A DNA stretch of 64,000 nt from contig CAVWLJ010000004.1 of assembly GCA_963755755.1 (NCBI GenBank), positions 124,001 through 188,000 of the forward strand. Reading direction: 5' to 3'. Below are positions 26,867-34,361 of this stretch, in pieces (positions within the stretch are counted from its first letter, which is position 1; each line of letters opens with the position of its first letter). The DNA comes from DATKNA01 sp963755755 (GTDB taxonomy: Bacteria; Actinomycetota; Actinomycetes; Actinomycetales; Kineosporiaceae). The notes beneath the pieces are model-generated. The model saw nothing but the letters and a program-made list of their open reading frames with translations, had not been told where the DNA came from and did no database searches. A program made the translations under genes and the position numbers.

Positions 26867-26897
26867 GGGAATCGTCGTCGATGTCCTCGGGCCGCCG

Positions 26898-27881
26898 TCA
26901 GGCGCGGCCGCGGCGACCGGCCGCCGTCGGGGCCGCGAACGGCTCGGTCAGGTCGATGGCCTCGTGCACGGTGGAGGGCTCGGCGCGCTCGACCAGGGCG
27001 GCGATGTCCTCGTTGACGGTCACGGCCGCCTTGAGCAGCGGCATCTCCACGCCGATCGCGCGGGCGAGGCCGAGCAGGCCGTTGGTGTCCTTGGGCAGGC
27101 AGGCGCCGCCGTAGGGGGCGCCGCCGGCGATGCCGTACGAGGTGTTCCACGAGCCCTCGGCGGAGAGGGCGACGGTGCCGGAGATCGCGTCGGGGTCGAC
27201 CTCCAGCGCCGTGGCCAGCGTCCAGATCTCGTTCCAGAAGCTGATCTTGACGGCGTTGAAGACGTTGTGGACGATCTTGATCGTCTCGGTCGTGGTGGGG
27301 TCGTCGAAGACCCGCAGCTCGCCGCCGAAGGGCCGCAGCAGGTCGGCCAGGCGCTCGCCGGTCCGCTTGGTCCGGGCTCCGACCACCGTCATCCAGGGGT
27401 GGCGGAAGTCCTCCAGGGCCGAGGCGGCGCGCAGGAACTCCGGGTTCGAGGCGACGGTGAAGCCGGCGCCCTCCTGCTTGCCCGAGGTCTCCTCGAGCAG
27501 CGGCTGGACCAGCCGCTCCGTGGTGCCGGGCGGCACGGTGGAGCGCACCACGACGGTGTGGATCTCGTCGCTGGTGCGCAGCGCCTCGCCGACGTCGCGG
27601 ACGCCCCCGAGGAACGCGGTGAGGTCGTAGCGGCGCTCGGGCTGACCCCCCGGCGTCGCGGCAGGCTCGACGACGTGCGGCGTGGGGAGCGTGAGGAAGA
27701 TGAACGACTCCTCCTCGCCGGCGAGGTCGAGCGCGTCGGTGGCGTCGAGTCCGGCCGTCCGCAGCGCCTCGACCCGGGCGGGCAGGACGTCGACGAACGT
27801 CACCTTGTGTCCGCGGTGGAGCAGGCCTCGCCCGGTGGCCTCTCCGACCACGCCGGAACCCACGATGAAGATCCTCGACAA
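26898..27881 (-). CDS. UDP-glucose/GDP-mannose dehydrogenase family protein, short form
   Basis: A 327-residue NAD-dependent dehydrogenase making a nucleotide-activated uronic acid. Rossmann motif GSGVVGEATGRG, STVPPGTT, NPEFLRAASALEDF, K202 in TIKIVHN and catalytic C261 in GGACLPKD. The family normally continues for another 100 or more residues with a nucleotide-binding domain; this protein stops just after the central helix (LLKAAVTVNEDIAAL). Donor (UDP-glucose or GDP-mannose) cannot be decided. The start is TTG at 27881 with GAGGG in the leader; the alternative downstream starts would cut the Rossmann motif. First gene of the polyuronate operon. Confidence 0.85.
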   Translation of the reverse strand: MSRIFIVGSGVVGEATGRGLLHRGHKVTFVDVLPARVEALRTAGLDATDALDLAGEEESFIFLTLPTPHVVEPAATPGGQPERRYDLTAFLGGVRDVGEALRTSDEIHTVVVRSTVPPGTTERLVQPLLEETSGKQEGAGFTVASNPEFLRAASALEDFRHPWMTVVGARTKRTGERLADLLRPFGGELRVFDDPTTTETIKIVHNVFNAVKISFWNEIWTLATALEVDPDAISGTVALSAEGSWNTSYGIAGGAPYGGACLPKDTNGLLGLARAIGVEMPLLKAAVTVNEDIAALVERAEPSTVHEAIDLTEPFAAPTAAGRRGRA

Positions 27882-28214
27882 TTCTCTGCCCTCTCGGTAC
27901 GGGATGAGGCGATCGATTTCGCCGGGCGTCCCTCATCCGGCCGCTGCGCGCGATGCGCTCCGGCGGCCGACGCCCGGAGCCCCTTTGTCTAGTCGGCGTT
28001 TCGGAGGGGCCGCCACTCGTTCCGGCCAAACACATCCGTTGGGTCGATGTCCGGGTGCCGGTCGATCGGCCATGTTCATGGAACCCGTTTACGAGTGGAT
28101 GCAATTGCGGCGCCGGCGAGCCTAGGCAATTCTTTTACGCCGCGCGGGGGGCTTTTCCCGGTCCGGGTCGAACAGAGGAGACGGGCCGTCTCCATACGGA
28201 GGGTGACCGAGTGA
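27882..28214. promoter_or_regulatory. Structured upstream region of the polyuronate operon
   Basis: 333 nt without a gene and locally lower in GC. It contains GGATGAGG (27902-27909) pairing with CCTCATCC (27931-27938), a bulged hairpin just before the TTG start and ribosome-binding region; CCATG-TT-CATGG (28070-28081); palindromes GCAATTGC and GCCTAGGC between about 28100 and 28127; and GGAGACGG-G-CCGTCTCC (28177-28193). No clear promoter could be fixed. The last repeat could instead serve as terminator of the nucleotidyltransferase gene. Confidence 0.5.
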
Positions 28215-29024
28215 TTACGCCTGCACCGTGACCGGGTGTGTGCTCGTGCCCGCTCGCACGACCTCGACGAGCCGCTCGTGCGGAGCCACGTAGGCGCCGT
28301 CCCACACGACGCACCGCTCGACCGTGCCCTCGACCACCGCGCTCGGGTCGACGACGCTGCGCCCTCCGCCCGCGTGCAGGTTGGCGGCGAGGTAGTCCGA
28401 CGGCGTGCCGCAGTCGACCGCGACGTCGTCGGCGCCCGCCTCCTCGAGCGTCACCAGCTCGAGGCCGCCGTGCTCGCCCTCGGCGCGCCACAGCACCTCG
28501 TAGAGGCCGGTGGGCGTCGGCGTGAAGGCGCGCACCGACGTCCAGGGCAGCAGGCAGGCGCCCACGTAGTGCAGCCCGGGGCGGACGCCGGGGAAGTCGC
28601 CGGGGCCGTCGACGCGCGCGCAGAGCAGCCGGCTGCGTCGTCCGTCCCAGCCGCCCGCGGCGTCGGCGAGGCCCGGCGCCCCCGCAGGCAGGTAGGCGTC
28701 GGCGTTGGTCACCGCGACGTCCCGGCCGTCGAGCCAGTCGCGCAGCAGGCCGAGCGCGCCCGCCGTCCCGAGCGCCTCCCCGGCCTCCACGGACACGTGG
28801 GCGCGGTCGCCGACATGGGCCCGCACCAGCTCGGCGAAGGCGTGCGCGTTGACGGCGACCACGGCCGGTCCGGCCCCGGCCAGCGGCACCAGCCGTCGCA
28901 GCGCGAGGTCGAGCAGCGGAACCGTCCCCACCGGGCACAGCGCCTTCGGGCGTAGGTCGGTGAGCGGCCGGAGCCGCGTTCCCGCGCCGGCCGCCAGCAC
29001 GACGCCCGCGAGTCCGCCGGTCAC
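28215..29024 (-). CDS. Sugar-1-phosphate nucleotidyltransferase
   Basis: A 269-residue NDP-sugar pyrophosphorylase: VVLAAGAGTRLRPLTDLRPK is the nucleotide-binding signature, followed by NADAYLPAG (metal and substrate site). The C-terminus has a short hexapeptide-like stretch (VVDPSAVVEGTVERCVVWDG). Family members make GDP-mannose, UDP-glucose or dTDP-glucose; this could supply the donor for the adjacent polyuronate locus, but nothing in the sequence fixes the nucleotide. GTG 29024 overlaps the stop of the upstream Nudix gene (GTGA), so the two are coupled. Confidence 0.82.
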   Translation of the reverse strand: MTGGLAGVVLAAGAGTRLRPLTDLRPKALCPVGTVPLLDLALRRLVPLAGAGPAVVAVNAHAFAELVRAHVGDRAHVSVEAGEALGTAGALGLLRDWLDGRDVAVTNADAYLPAGAPGLADAAGGWDGRRSRLLCARVDGPGDFPGVRPGLHYVGACLLPWTSVRAFTPTPTGLYEVLWRAEGEHGGLELVTLEEAGADDVAVDCGTPSDYLAANLHAGGGRSVVDPSAVVEGTVERCVVWDGAYVAPHERLVEVVRAGTSTHPVTVQA

Positions 29025-29554
29025 GCCCGCAGCAGGCGCCCGGTGTGCATCCCGCCGCCGGTGGTGCGCCAGCTCGTCCAGGCGACGAACGAGGTGGCCG
29101 TGGGCTCGTCGACCTCGCCGACCTCGTCCGGGCGCAGCCAGGCGGCGCCGGTGGCCTCGCCGTTCGCGTGCACCTCGACGGGCCGGTCGACGGTGACGTG
29201 GAAGAGGATGTCCACCCGCCGGCTCCGCGGTGCCACCAGCGTGGCGAACGGCAGCCCGACCTCGACGCTCAGCCCGGTCTCCTCGTAGACCTCGCGGACC
29301 ACGGCCGCGCGGGCGTCCTCGCCGCGGTTGAGGAGTCCGCCCGGCAGCGTCCAGCCCTCGCGGTGGTGCTGGCGCAGGAGGAGCACGCGGCCGTCCTGCT
29401 CGAGGAAGCACAGGGCCCCGACGGTGTGTGCCGGAGCGACCCACCGGATCGCCAGCATCCGCAGCGGCCGCGGCAGGACGCGGAAGGTGCGCAGCGCCAG
29501 CCGGTGGAGCGGCCCCAGGTGCTCGGTGCTCGGAGGGCGGGGCTGCGACGACAT
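29021..29554 (-). CDS. Nudix hydrolase
   Basis: A 177-residue protein with a full Nudix box (GGLLNRGEDARAAVVREVYE, then ETGL; about residues 69-92). It probably hydrolyses a nucleoside-diphosphate derivative; coupling with the sugar nucleotidyltransferase suggests an NDP-sugar or a damaged nucleotide. An amphipathic N-terminal stretch precedes the domain. The ATG is 7 nt from TACCCT on the minus strand (leaderless), only 39 bp from the divergent Nudix gene. Confidence 0.88.
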   Translation of the reverse strand: MSSQPRPPSTEHLGPLHRLALRTFRVLPRPLRMLAIRWVAPAHTVGALCFLEQDGRVLLLRQHHREGWTLPGGLLNRGEDARAAVVREVYEETGLSVEVGLPFATLVAPRSRRVDILFHVTVDRPVEVHANGEATGAAWLRPDEVGEVDEPTATSFVAWTSWRTTGGGMHTGRLLRA

Positions 29555-29561
29555 AGCGGGC

Positions 29562-29593
29562 AGGGTACGGGCGCGGACCGGTACGGTCCCAGC
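29562..29593. promoter_or_regulatory. Back-to-back leaderless promoters of two Nudix genes
   Basis: Minus strand: TACCCT (29562-29567), 7 nt, ATG 29554. Plus strand: TACGGT (29582-29587), 6 nt, GTG 29594. The two -10 boxes are 14 bp apart, so each -35 region lies within or beyond the other gene's start and the promoters must interfere. Confidence 0.6.
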
Positions 29594-30475
29594 GTGCGTG
29601 CCGAGCAGCGGGTCGCCGCCTCCGGGAGGCTCGTCGCGCCCGACGGCGCGATCGCTCTCGTGCCGGCGCGGGAGGACCCGGCCGCCGGCCGGTTCGCGCT
29701 GCCCGGCGACACGGTGGGCCACGGCGAGCACCCGCGGGACACGGTGCTGCGGGCCGCGACGGCCACGCTCGGCGTGCAGGTGCGCGCCGTCGACGTCCGG
29801 GAGGCCTTCGCGGACGTCGTCGAGCTCCCCGACCGCGGGGCGAGCCTGCACACGGTCCGGGTGGTCTACGACATCGCGGCGCCGTCCGGCTGGAGCGATC
29901 GGCTGGCCCCGGGAGCGCGGGCGGTGCCGGCGGCCGATCTCGCGACGACGTCGCTCGTCCCGTCCACGGCGCGCGCGCTGGGCCTGCCCGTCGAGGACGA
30001 GCCGGTGCCGATCCGGCCGGTCGAGGCGCGCCCGCTGCAGGGTGCCGCGCACGCCTCTCCGCCGAAGGTGCAGCGGGTCGGCGCCTACGCGCTGGTGCCG
30101 GAAGGCGGCCGGCTGCTGCTCACGCGGTACGCCGGATCAGGCCGGTGGTCGCTGCCGGGCGGAGGCATCGACCACGGCGAGCAACCCGTCGACGCGGTGT
30201 ACCGCGAGGTCCACGAGGAGACGGGGCTGCACCTCGCGCACGCGCGGCTCACCGACGTCGACAGCGTGCACTTCACCGGGCACGCCCCCGACGGAACGCT
30301 CGAGGACTTCCACGCGGTCCGGATCGTCTACCGCGGCACGGTGCCGACGGACGCCGAGCCCGCCGTGCTCGAGGTCGACGGCTCCAGCGACGCCGCCGCA
30401 TGGATCCCGCTCGCCGACCTGGAGCGCTATCCGGTCACCGGCTTCGTCGGCGTCGCGCTGCGGCTGCTGCGGTGA
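29594..30475 (+). CDS. Tandem Nudix protein, N-terminal domain degenerate
   Basis: A 293-residue protein. The C-terminal half (from about residue 155) has a full Nudix box GGGIDHGEQPVDAVYREVHE followed by ETGL. The N-terminal half aligns by eye with the same fold (FALPGDTVGHGEHPRDTVLR) but lacks the REUxEE acids, so it should be inactive and may bind ligand or help dimerise. Substrate unknown. Its stop overlaps the DNA methylase start by 4 nt (GTGA). Confidence 0.82.
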   Translation: MRAEQRVAASGRLVAPDGAIALVPAREDPAAGRFALPGDTVGHGEHPRDTVLRAATATLGVQVRAVDVREAFADVVELPDRGASLHTVRVVYDIAAPSGWSDRLAPGARAVPAADLATTSLVPSTARALGLPVEDEPVPIRPVEARPLQGAAHASPPKVQRVGAYALVPEGGRLLLTRYAGSGRWSLPGGGIDHGEQPVDAVYREVHEETGLHLAHARLTDVDSVHFTGHAPDGTLEDFHAVRIVYRGTVPTDAEPAVLEVDGSSDAAAWIPLADLERYPVTGFVGVALRLLR

Positions 30476-32565
30476 CGACCACCGCCGCCCCGCCCACGGC
30501 GGAGGCCGTCGTGGCGGCGGCGGCAGCGGAGGACGACGCCCTGCCGGCCCGGCTCGCCGCGGAGCCGGACGCCGACCGCCGCCGCGACCTGCTCGTCCTC
30601 GCCGCGCTCGCCGCCGCCGAAGACCGCGAGGACGCCGGCGCCGTCCGTGCGCTCGCCCAGGGCTACGGGCGGCTGCTGCTGACGGCTCCCGCGCCGGCGC
30701 CCGGCGGCGTCCGGCTCGTGCCGGTCGGGATCGGGGAGCGCCGCCGGCGCGGCGCCTTCGCCACGCCGCCGTCGCTCGCCGCGGCGCTCGCGGTCGCGGC
30801 CATGCCCGGGCCGGTCCGCAGCGTCGTCGACCCGGCGTGCGGGCCGGGCGCGCTGCTGCACGCCGCGTTCGCGCGGCTGGTCGTGCTCGGGGCGCCGCCC
30901 GCGGACGCCCTCGCCGCCCTGCACGGCGTGGACGCGGACCCCGTCGCCGTCGCCCTGTGCCGGGCGGTGCTCGCCGCGGACGCGCGCATGCTCGGCGTTC
31001 CCGTCACCGGGGCCGACCTGGCGGACCGCATCGTCGTCGGCGACGCGCTGCTCGGACCCGCGGCGGGGCTCGACTGGCCGGTGGCGTTCCCGGCGGTCCT
31101 CGCGCCGGACGCCTCGATGATCAGCGGGTGGTGCGGCGGCTTCGACGCCGTCGTCCTGAACCCGCCGTGGGAGCGGCTCAAGGTCGCCGTCCGGGACTGG
31201 GCGGGCAGACCGCCGCCGCGGCTGCGCGAGGACCGGGCGCTGGCGGCGCGCGGGGTGCGGGAGCACGGGCGGCATCCGCTGACCGGCGTCGGCGAGGTCA
31301 ACGCCTACCTGCCGTTCCTGGAGACCAGCTGGCGCCTGCTCGCGCCCGCGGGCCGCGCGGCCGCGGTCGTGCCCGCCGGAGTCGTGTCCGACCGGTCGTC
31401 CTCGCACCTGCTGCAGGAGTGGCTCGAGCGGGACGTGCTCGAGAGCGTGCGGGTGCTCGAGCCGGGGTGCGCGCAGTTCGACGGGGTGTCGGCACGCGTC
31501 GGCGTCGCCGTCCTCGTGCTGCGCGGCGGCCCCGGGACGCCGATGGTCGACCCCCCGCGAGGTGCTCGCGTCGCGGTCGGCGTCCCGGACGCGGAGGCCG
31601 ACCCGGGCGAGCGCGCGTTCGGCGTCGACGCCGCGACGGTGGCCCTGGTCAACCCGAACACGAGGACGCTGCCCGCGTTCGGCGGCTCCGCCGAGGCCCG
31701 GCTGGTCGAGGGCGTGCACCGGCGGGTGCCGGTGCTGGTGCGGCGGTCCGCCGAGGGAACCGTGGTCGACGACCCCTGGCAGTTGCGGCTCGTCACGCCG
31801 TTGCACATGACCCGCGACGCGGCCTCCTTCCGGACCGAGCCCGGGCCCGGGCTGGTGCCGCTGTGGGAGGCCAAGCACGCGGGCCTCCTCGACCACCGCG
31901 GCGGCGGCCGCCCGCACGTGCGCTACTGGGTGCCGCGCGAACTCGTCGAGCGGCGGTTCGGAGTCCTCGCGGAGCGCGGCTGGCTGGCCGGCTACCGGAA
32001 CGTCACCACCTCGGCGTCTGCGCGCACGCTCCTGCCCTGCGCGCTGCCGGTCGTCGGCGTCGGCAACTCGCTGCCGCTGCTCTCCGCACCGCGGCTGCCG
32101 CTGCTGCTCGCCGCGCTCGCGAGCCTGCCGATCGACCACCTCGCGCGCTGCCGGCACGCCGGCGCGAACCTCAACTTCTTCAAGCTCGAGCAGGTGCCGG
32201 TGCCGCCGCCGTCCGCGTACGACCGACCGGCACCCTGGGAGCCCTCGACCACCATCGAGCACTGGGTGCTCACCCGCTTCGCGCGGGCGCTGGCGTGGAC
32301 GCCGGAGCTGTCGGCGCTGGCCGCCGAGCTGACCGCGCTCGGCGTCCCCGTGCCGTCGACGTCGGCGCCGGCCGCTCCCGACGCGCGCGCCGAGGCGTTC
32401 GCCGACCTGGATGCGGCGCACGCCGTGCTGCTCGGCCTGACCCGGCGCGAGCTCGACCACGTGCTGTCGACCTTCTCGGAGCTCCGGGCGCGAGACACGG
32501 CGACGACGGGACGATACGTGACGAGCGAGCGGGTGCTCGCGGCCTTCGACCGTCTCGGAGAGTGA
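30472..32565 (+). CDS. Eco57I-type N6-adenine DNA methyltransferase, solitary
   Basis: A 697-residue protein. SAM motif I VVDPACGPGALLHAAF (near 120), catalytic NPPW motif in FDAVVLNPPWERLK (near 225), then VNAYLPFLETSWRLLAPAGR and a C-terminal target-recognition region with VGVGNSLPLL and NLNFFKLEQVPVP, the pattern of type IIG/BREX/DISARM-like methylases. No endonuclease motif was recognised in the about 100 N-terminal residues and no restriction or defence genes are next to it, so it looks like an orphan methylase. Translationally coupled to the tandem Nudix gene. Confidence 0.83.
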   Translation: MTTTAAPPTAEAVVAAAAAEDDALPARLAAEPDADRRRDLLVLAALAAAEDREDAGAVRALAQGYGRLLLTAPAPAPGGVRLVPVGIGERRRRGAFATPPSLAAALAVAAMPGPVRSVVDPACGPGALLHAAFARLVVLGAPPADALAALHGVDADPVAVALCRAVLAADARMLGVPVTGADLADRIVVGDALLGPAAGLDWPVAFPAVLAPDASMISGWCGGFDAVVLNPPWERLKVAVRDWAGRPPPRLREDRALAARGVREHGRHPLTGVGEVNAYLPFLETSWRLLAPAGRAAAVVPAGVVSDRSSSHLLQEWLERDVLESVRVLEPGCAQFDGVSARVGVAVLVLRGGPGTPMVDPPRGARVAVGVPDAEADPGERAFGVDAATVALVNPNTRTLPAFGGSAEARLVEGVHRRVPVLVRRSAEGTVVDDPWQLRLVTPLHMTRDAASFRTEPGPGLVPLWEAKHAGLLDHRGGGRPHVRYWVPRELVERRFGVLAERGWLAGYRNVTTSASARTLLPCALPVVGVGNSLPLLSAPRLPLLLAALASLPIDHLARCRHAGANLNFFKLEQVPVPPPSAYDRPAPWEPSTTIEHWVLTRFARALAWTPELSALAAELTALGVPVPSTSAPAAPDARAEAFADLDAAHAVLLGLTRRELDHVLSTFSELRARDTATTGRYVTSERVLAAFDRLGE

Positions 32566-32618
32566 CGAAAGCTGGGCCGTCGGGGTTTCAGAGCGCAGAC
32601 GTCGGGCAAGGCGCCCCC

Positions 32619-33121
32619 ATGCCTCAGCGCCTGAGTCCCCGCCGAGCCCTCGGGCTCCTCGCCCTGCTGCTGATCGTGCCCCTCGCCGTGCTGGGCCTCA
32701 CCGGTTCGCCGGCCTCGGCGGCCGTCATCTCGAACGCGACGTTCCGGGTGCCGGCCAGACGTGCAGTGTGAATCCCTGCTTCCCGGCGGACGTCATCAAC
32801 CTCCACGGCACGATCCACGTCGTGACGGCGTCGACCGCCGACGGCAGCGGCGGCTACCACATGACGCAGACCCTGAACAGCAAGCTCGGCGGCGTCAGCA
32901 TCACCACCGGGACCAAGTACGTGAACTCGGAGAACAAGAACGACAGCTGGTACGCCGGCACCCCGTTCCCCGCGATTCATACCCACACCTACGACTTCAC
33001 GCTGGTCGCCCAGTCGAAGACGCCGAACTACGTGCTTCACATGACCATGCACACGACGGTGAACTCGAAGGGCGTCCCGACGGCCGTGGTCGACAACTGG
33101 CGAGCGGACTGCCAGGGCTGA
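32619..33121 (+). CDS. Small secreted protein, unknown, one frameshift
   Basis: Signal peptide LGLLALLLIVPLAVLGL with ASA cleavage, then ISNATFRVPA in frame 3, which stops at 32771. The continuation is in frame 2 from about 32757: CSVNPCFPADVINLHGTIHV through TVNSKGVPTAVVDNWRADCQG. One missing base near 32755 rejoins them into about 167 residues. The mature part is beta-rich with three cysteines and resembles nothing I can name. A hairpin follows the stop. Confidence 0.6.
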
Positions 33122-33152
33122 CCCCCGTTGTGCTGATTCGAGCCGCATGCGA

Positions 33153-33192
33153 GCGCCCCGGCCTCCAACGCGATCGTCGGGGGCCGAGGCGC
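33153..33192. terminator. Bidirectional terminator between secreted protein and wrbA
   Basis: GCGCCCCGGCCTCC (33153-33166) pairs with GGGGGCCGAGGCGC (33179-33192) with two G-U-type mismatches, between convergent genes. Confidence 0.6.
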
Positions 33193-33210
33193 TTCGGCGT
33201 CCAGGGGTGC

Positions 33211-33840
33211 TCAGGCGGCGGCGAGGCCGGCCTTGAGGGCGGCGGCGATCCGCACGACACGCTCGCCCTGATAGCGCGCGCCGTTCAGCGCGACGTCGTC
33301 CGGCGGGTTGCCCTGACCGGCCACGAAGGAGGTGCCGTAGGGGTTGCCGTCCGCGAACTTCACCGGGTCGGTGTACCCGGGCGCGACGACGATGCCGCCG
33401 AAGTGGTGGATCGTGTTGTAGAGGGCGAGGATCGTCGACTCCTGGCCGCCGTGCTCCGTCGACGTCGACGTGAAGCCGGAGTAGACCTTGTCCGCGAGCA
33501 GGTTCTGGCTCCACTGCGGGCCGAGCGTGTCCAGGAACTGCTTGAGCTGGGCGGCGATGTTGCCGTACCGGGTAGGCGAGCCGAAGATCACGGCGTCGGC
33601 GCCGACGATGTCGTCGGGGGTGGCTTCCGGCACGTCCTGCGTCTCGAGCCGGTGCTGCACCCAGCCCTCGTTGGTCGCGATGGCCTCCTCGGGCGCCAGC
33701 TCGCGGACCTTCGTGACGGTCACCTGCGCGCCGGCCTTCTCGGCCCCCTCGGCGATCGCCTGCGCCAGCCGGTAGATGGTCCCCGTGGCGCTGTAGTAGA
33801 TGATCGAAACCTTGACCTGCCCGACGGACGTGTCCGTCAT
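33211..33840 (-). CDS. wrbA: NAD(P)H:quinone oxidoreductase WrbA
   Basis: A 209-residue flavodoxin-like protein: FMN phosphate loop IIYYSATGTIYRLAQ, FGSPTRYGNIAAQLKQFLD, and the C-terminal GNPYGTSFVAGQGN. WrbA tetramers reduce quinones by two electrons and limit oxidative stress. Ribosome-binding site GAGAGG lies about 7 nt upstream of the ATG. Normal family length. Confidence 0.93.
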   Translation of the reverse strand: MTDTSVGQVKVSIIYYSATGTIYRLAQAIAEGAEKAGAQVTVTKVRELAPEEAIATNEGWVQHRLETQDVPEATPDDIVGADAVIFGSPTRYGNIAAQLKQFLDTLGPQWSQNLLADKVYSGFTSTSTEHGGQESTILALYNTIHHFGGIVVAPGYTDPVKFADGNPYGTSFVAGQGNPPDDVALNGARYQGERVVRIAAALKAGLAAA

Positions 33841-33865
33841 GAGTCACCTCTCGCAAGAACGACGA

Positions 33866-33900
33866 ATGGGTCCGACCCGCAGAAAGCGGGCCGGACCCAT
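33866..33900 (-). terminator. Terminator of the esrI-like transcript
   Basis: ATGGGTCCGACCCGC (33866-33880) and GCGGGCCGGACCCAT (33886-33900) form a 15-bp stem with one mismatch and a 5-nt loop, followed on the minus strand by TCGTCGTTCTT. It separates the upstream minus-strand operon from wrbA. Confidence 0.78.
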
Positions 33901-33943
33901 AGTTGCTCCTTCAACCAAACTCCGCCTCCCGAGACGGACGCCG

Positions 33944-34361
33944 TCAGTCCCGGCTCCGCCCGCTGCGCGCCTCGCGGGCCGCCGACGCCACCCCCGCGCC
34001 CAGGAGGAGCGCGCCGGCGACGACGAGGAGGATCAGCAGGACGAGGGAGTCGTCGATGCGGACGTCGGTCAGCACCCGCAGCAGGCTCGTCGCGCTGATC
34101 GCCAGGAGGACCAGCCCGAGGACCACGGTGCGCATCCGGATCCCGCGCGGCATCCGTGGCTCCGGCTGGTCGGCCTGGGTGGAAGACACGGCGGTCGCCA
34201 CCGGCGCCGGCCGCGCCACCGACTCCGCCGACGTGGCCACCGACTCCAGCTGGCGCCGGCTGCGTCGGCTCGACCACCAGGGCCGAGGTGGGCGCCGTCT
34301 GCTCGGGCAGCGCCTCGGTCGGCGGGGTCTGCTCGACCGTGGTGCGGTCGTCGTCGCTCAT
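33944..34361 (-). CDS. Small two-helix membrane protein, frameshifted
   Basis: The gene starts with an ATGA overlap to the PspC-domain gene (ATG at 34361: MSDDDRTTVEQTPPTEALPE), a proline-rich cytoplasmic part. Near 34240 the frame must shift by one to reach ARPAPVATAVSSTQADQPEP and two membrane helices (TVVLGLVLLAISATSLLRVL and SLVLLILLVVAGALLLGAGV) before the stop at 33944. Function unknown; an accessory of the envelope-stress system by position. Confidence 0.6.

Noticed and set aside
28130..28200. Riboswitch (cyclic di-AMP or c-di-GMP type) upstream of the polyuronate operon
   Set aside because: G-rich stretch superficially similar, but the conserved core elements could not be matched on either strand.
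30472..32565. BREX, DISARM or restriction-modification island
   Set aside because: Only a methylase of moderate length; no nuclease, helicase, PglZ, BrxC or Drm partner within the window.
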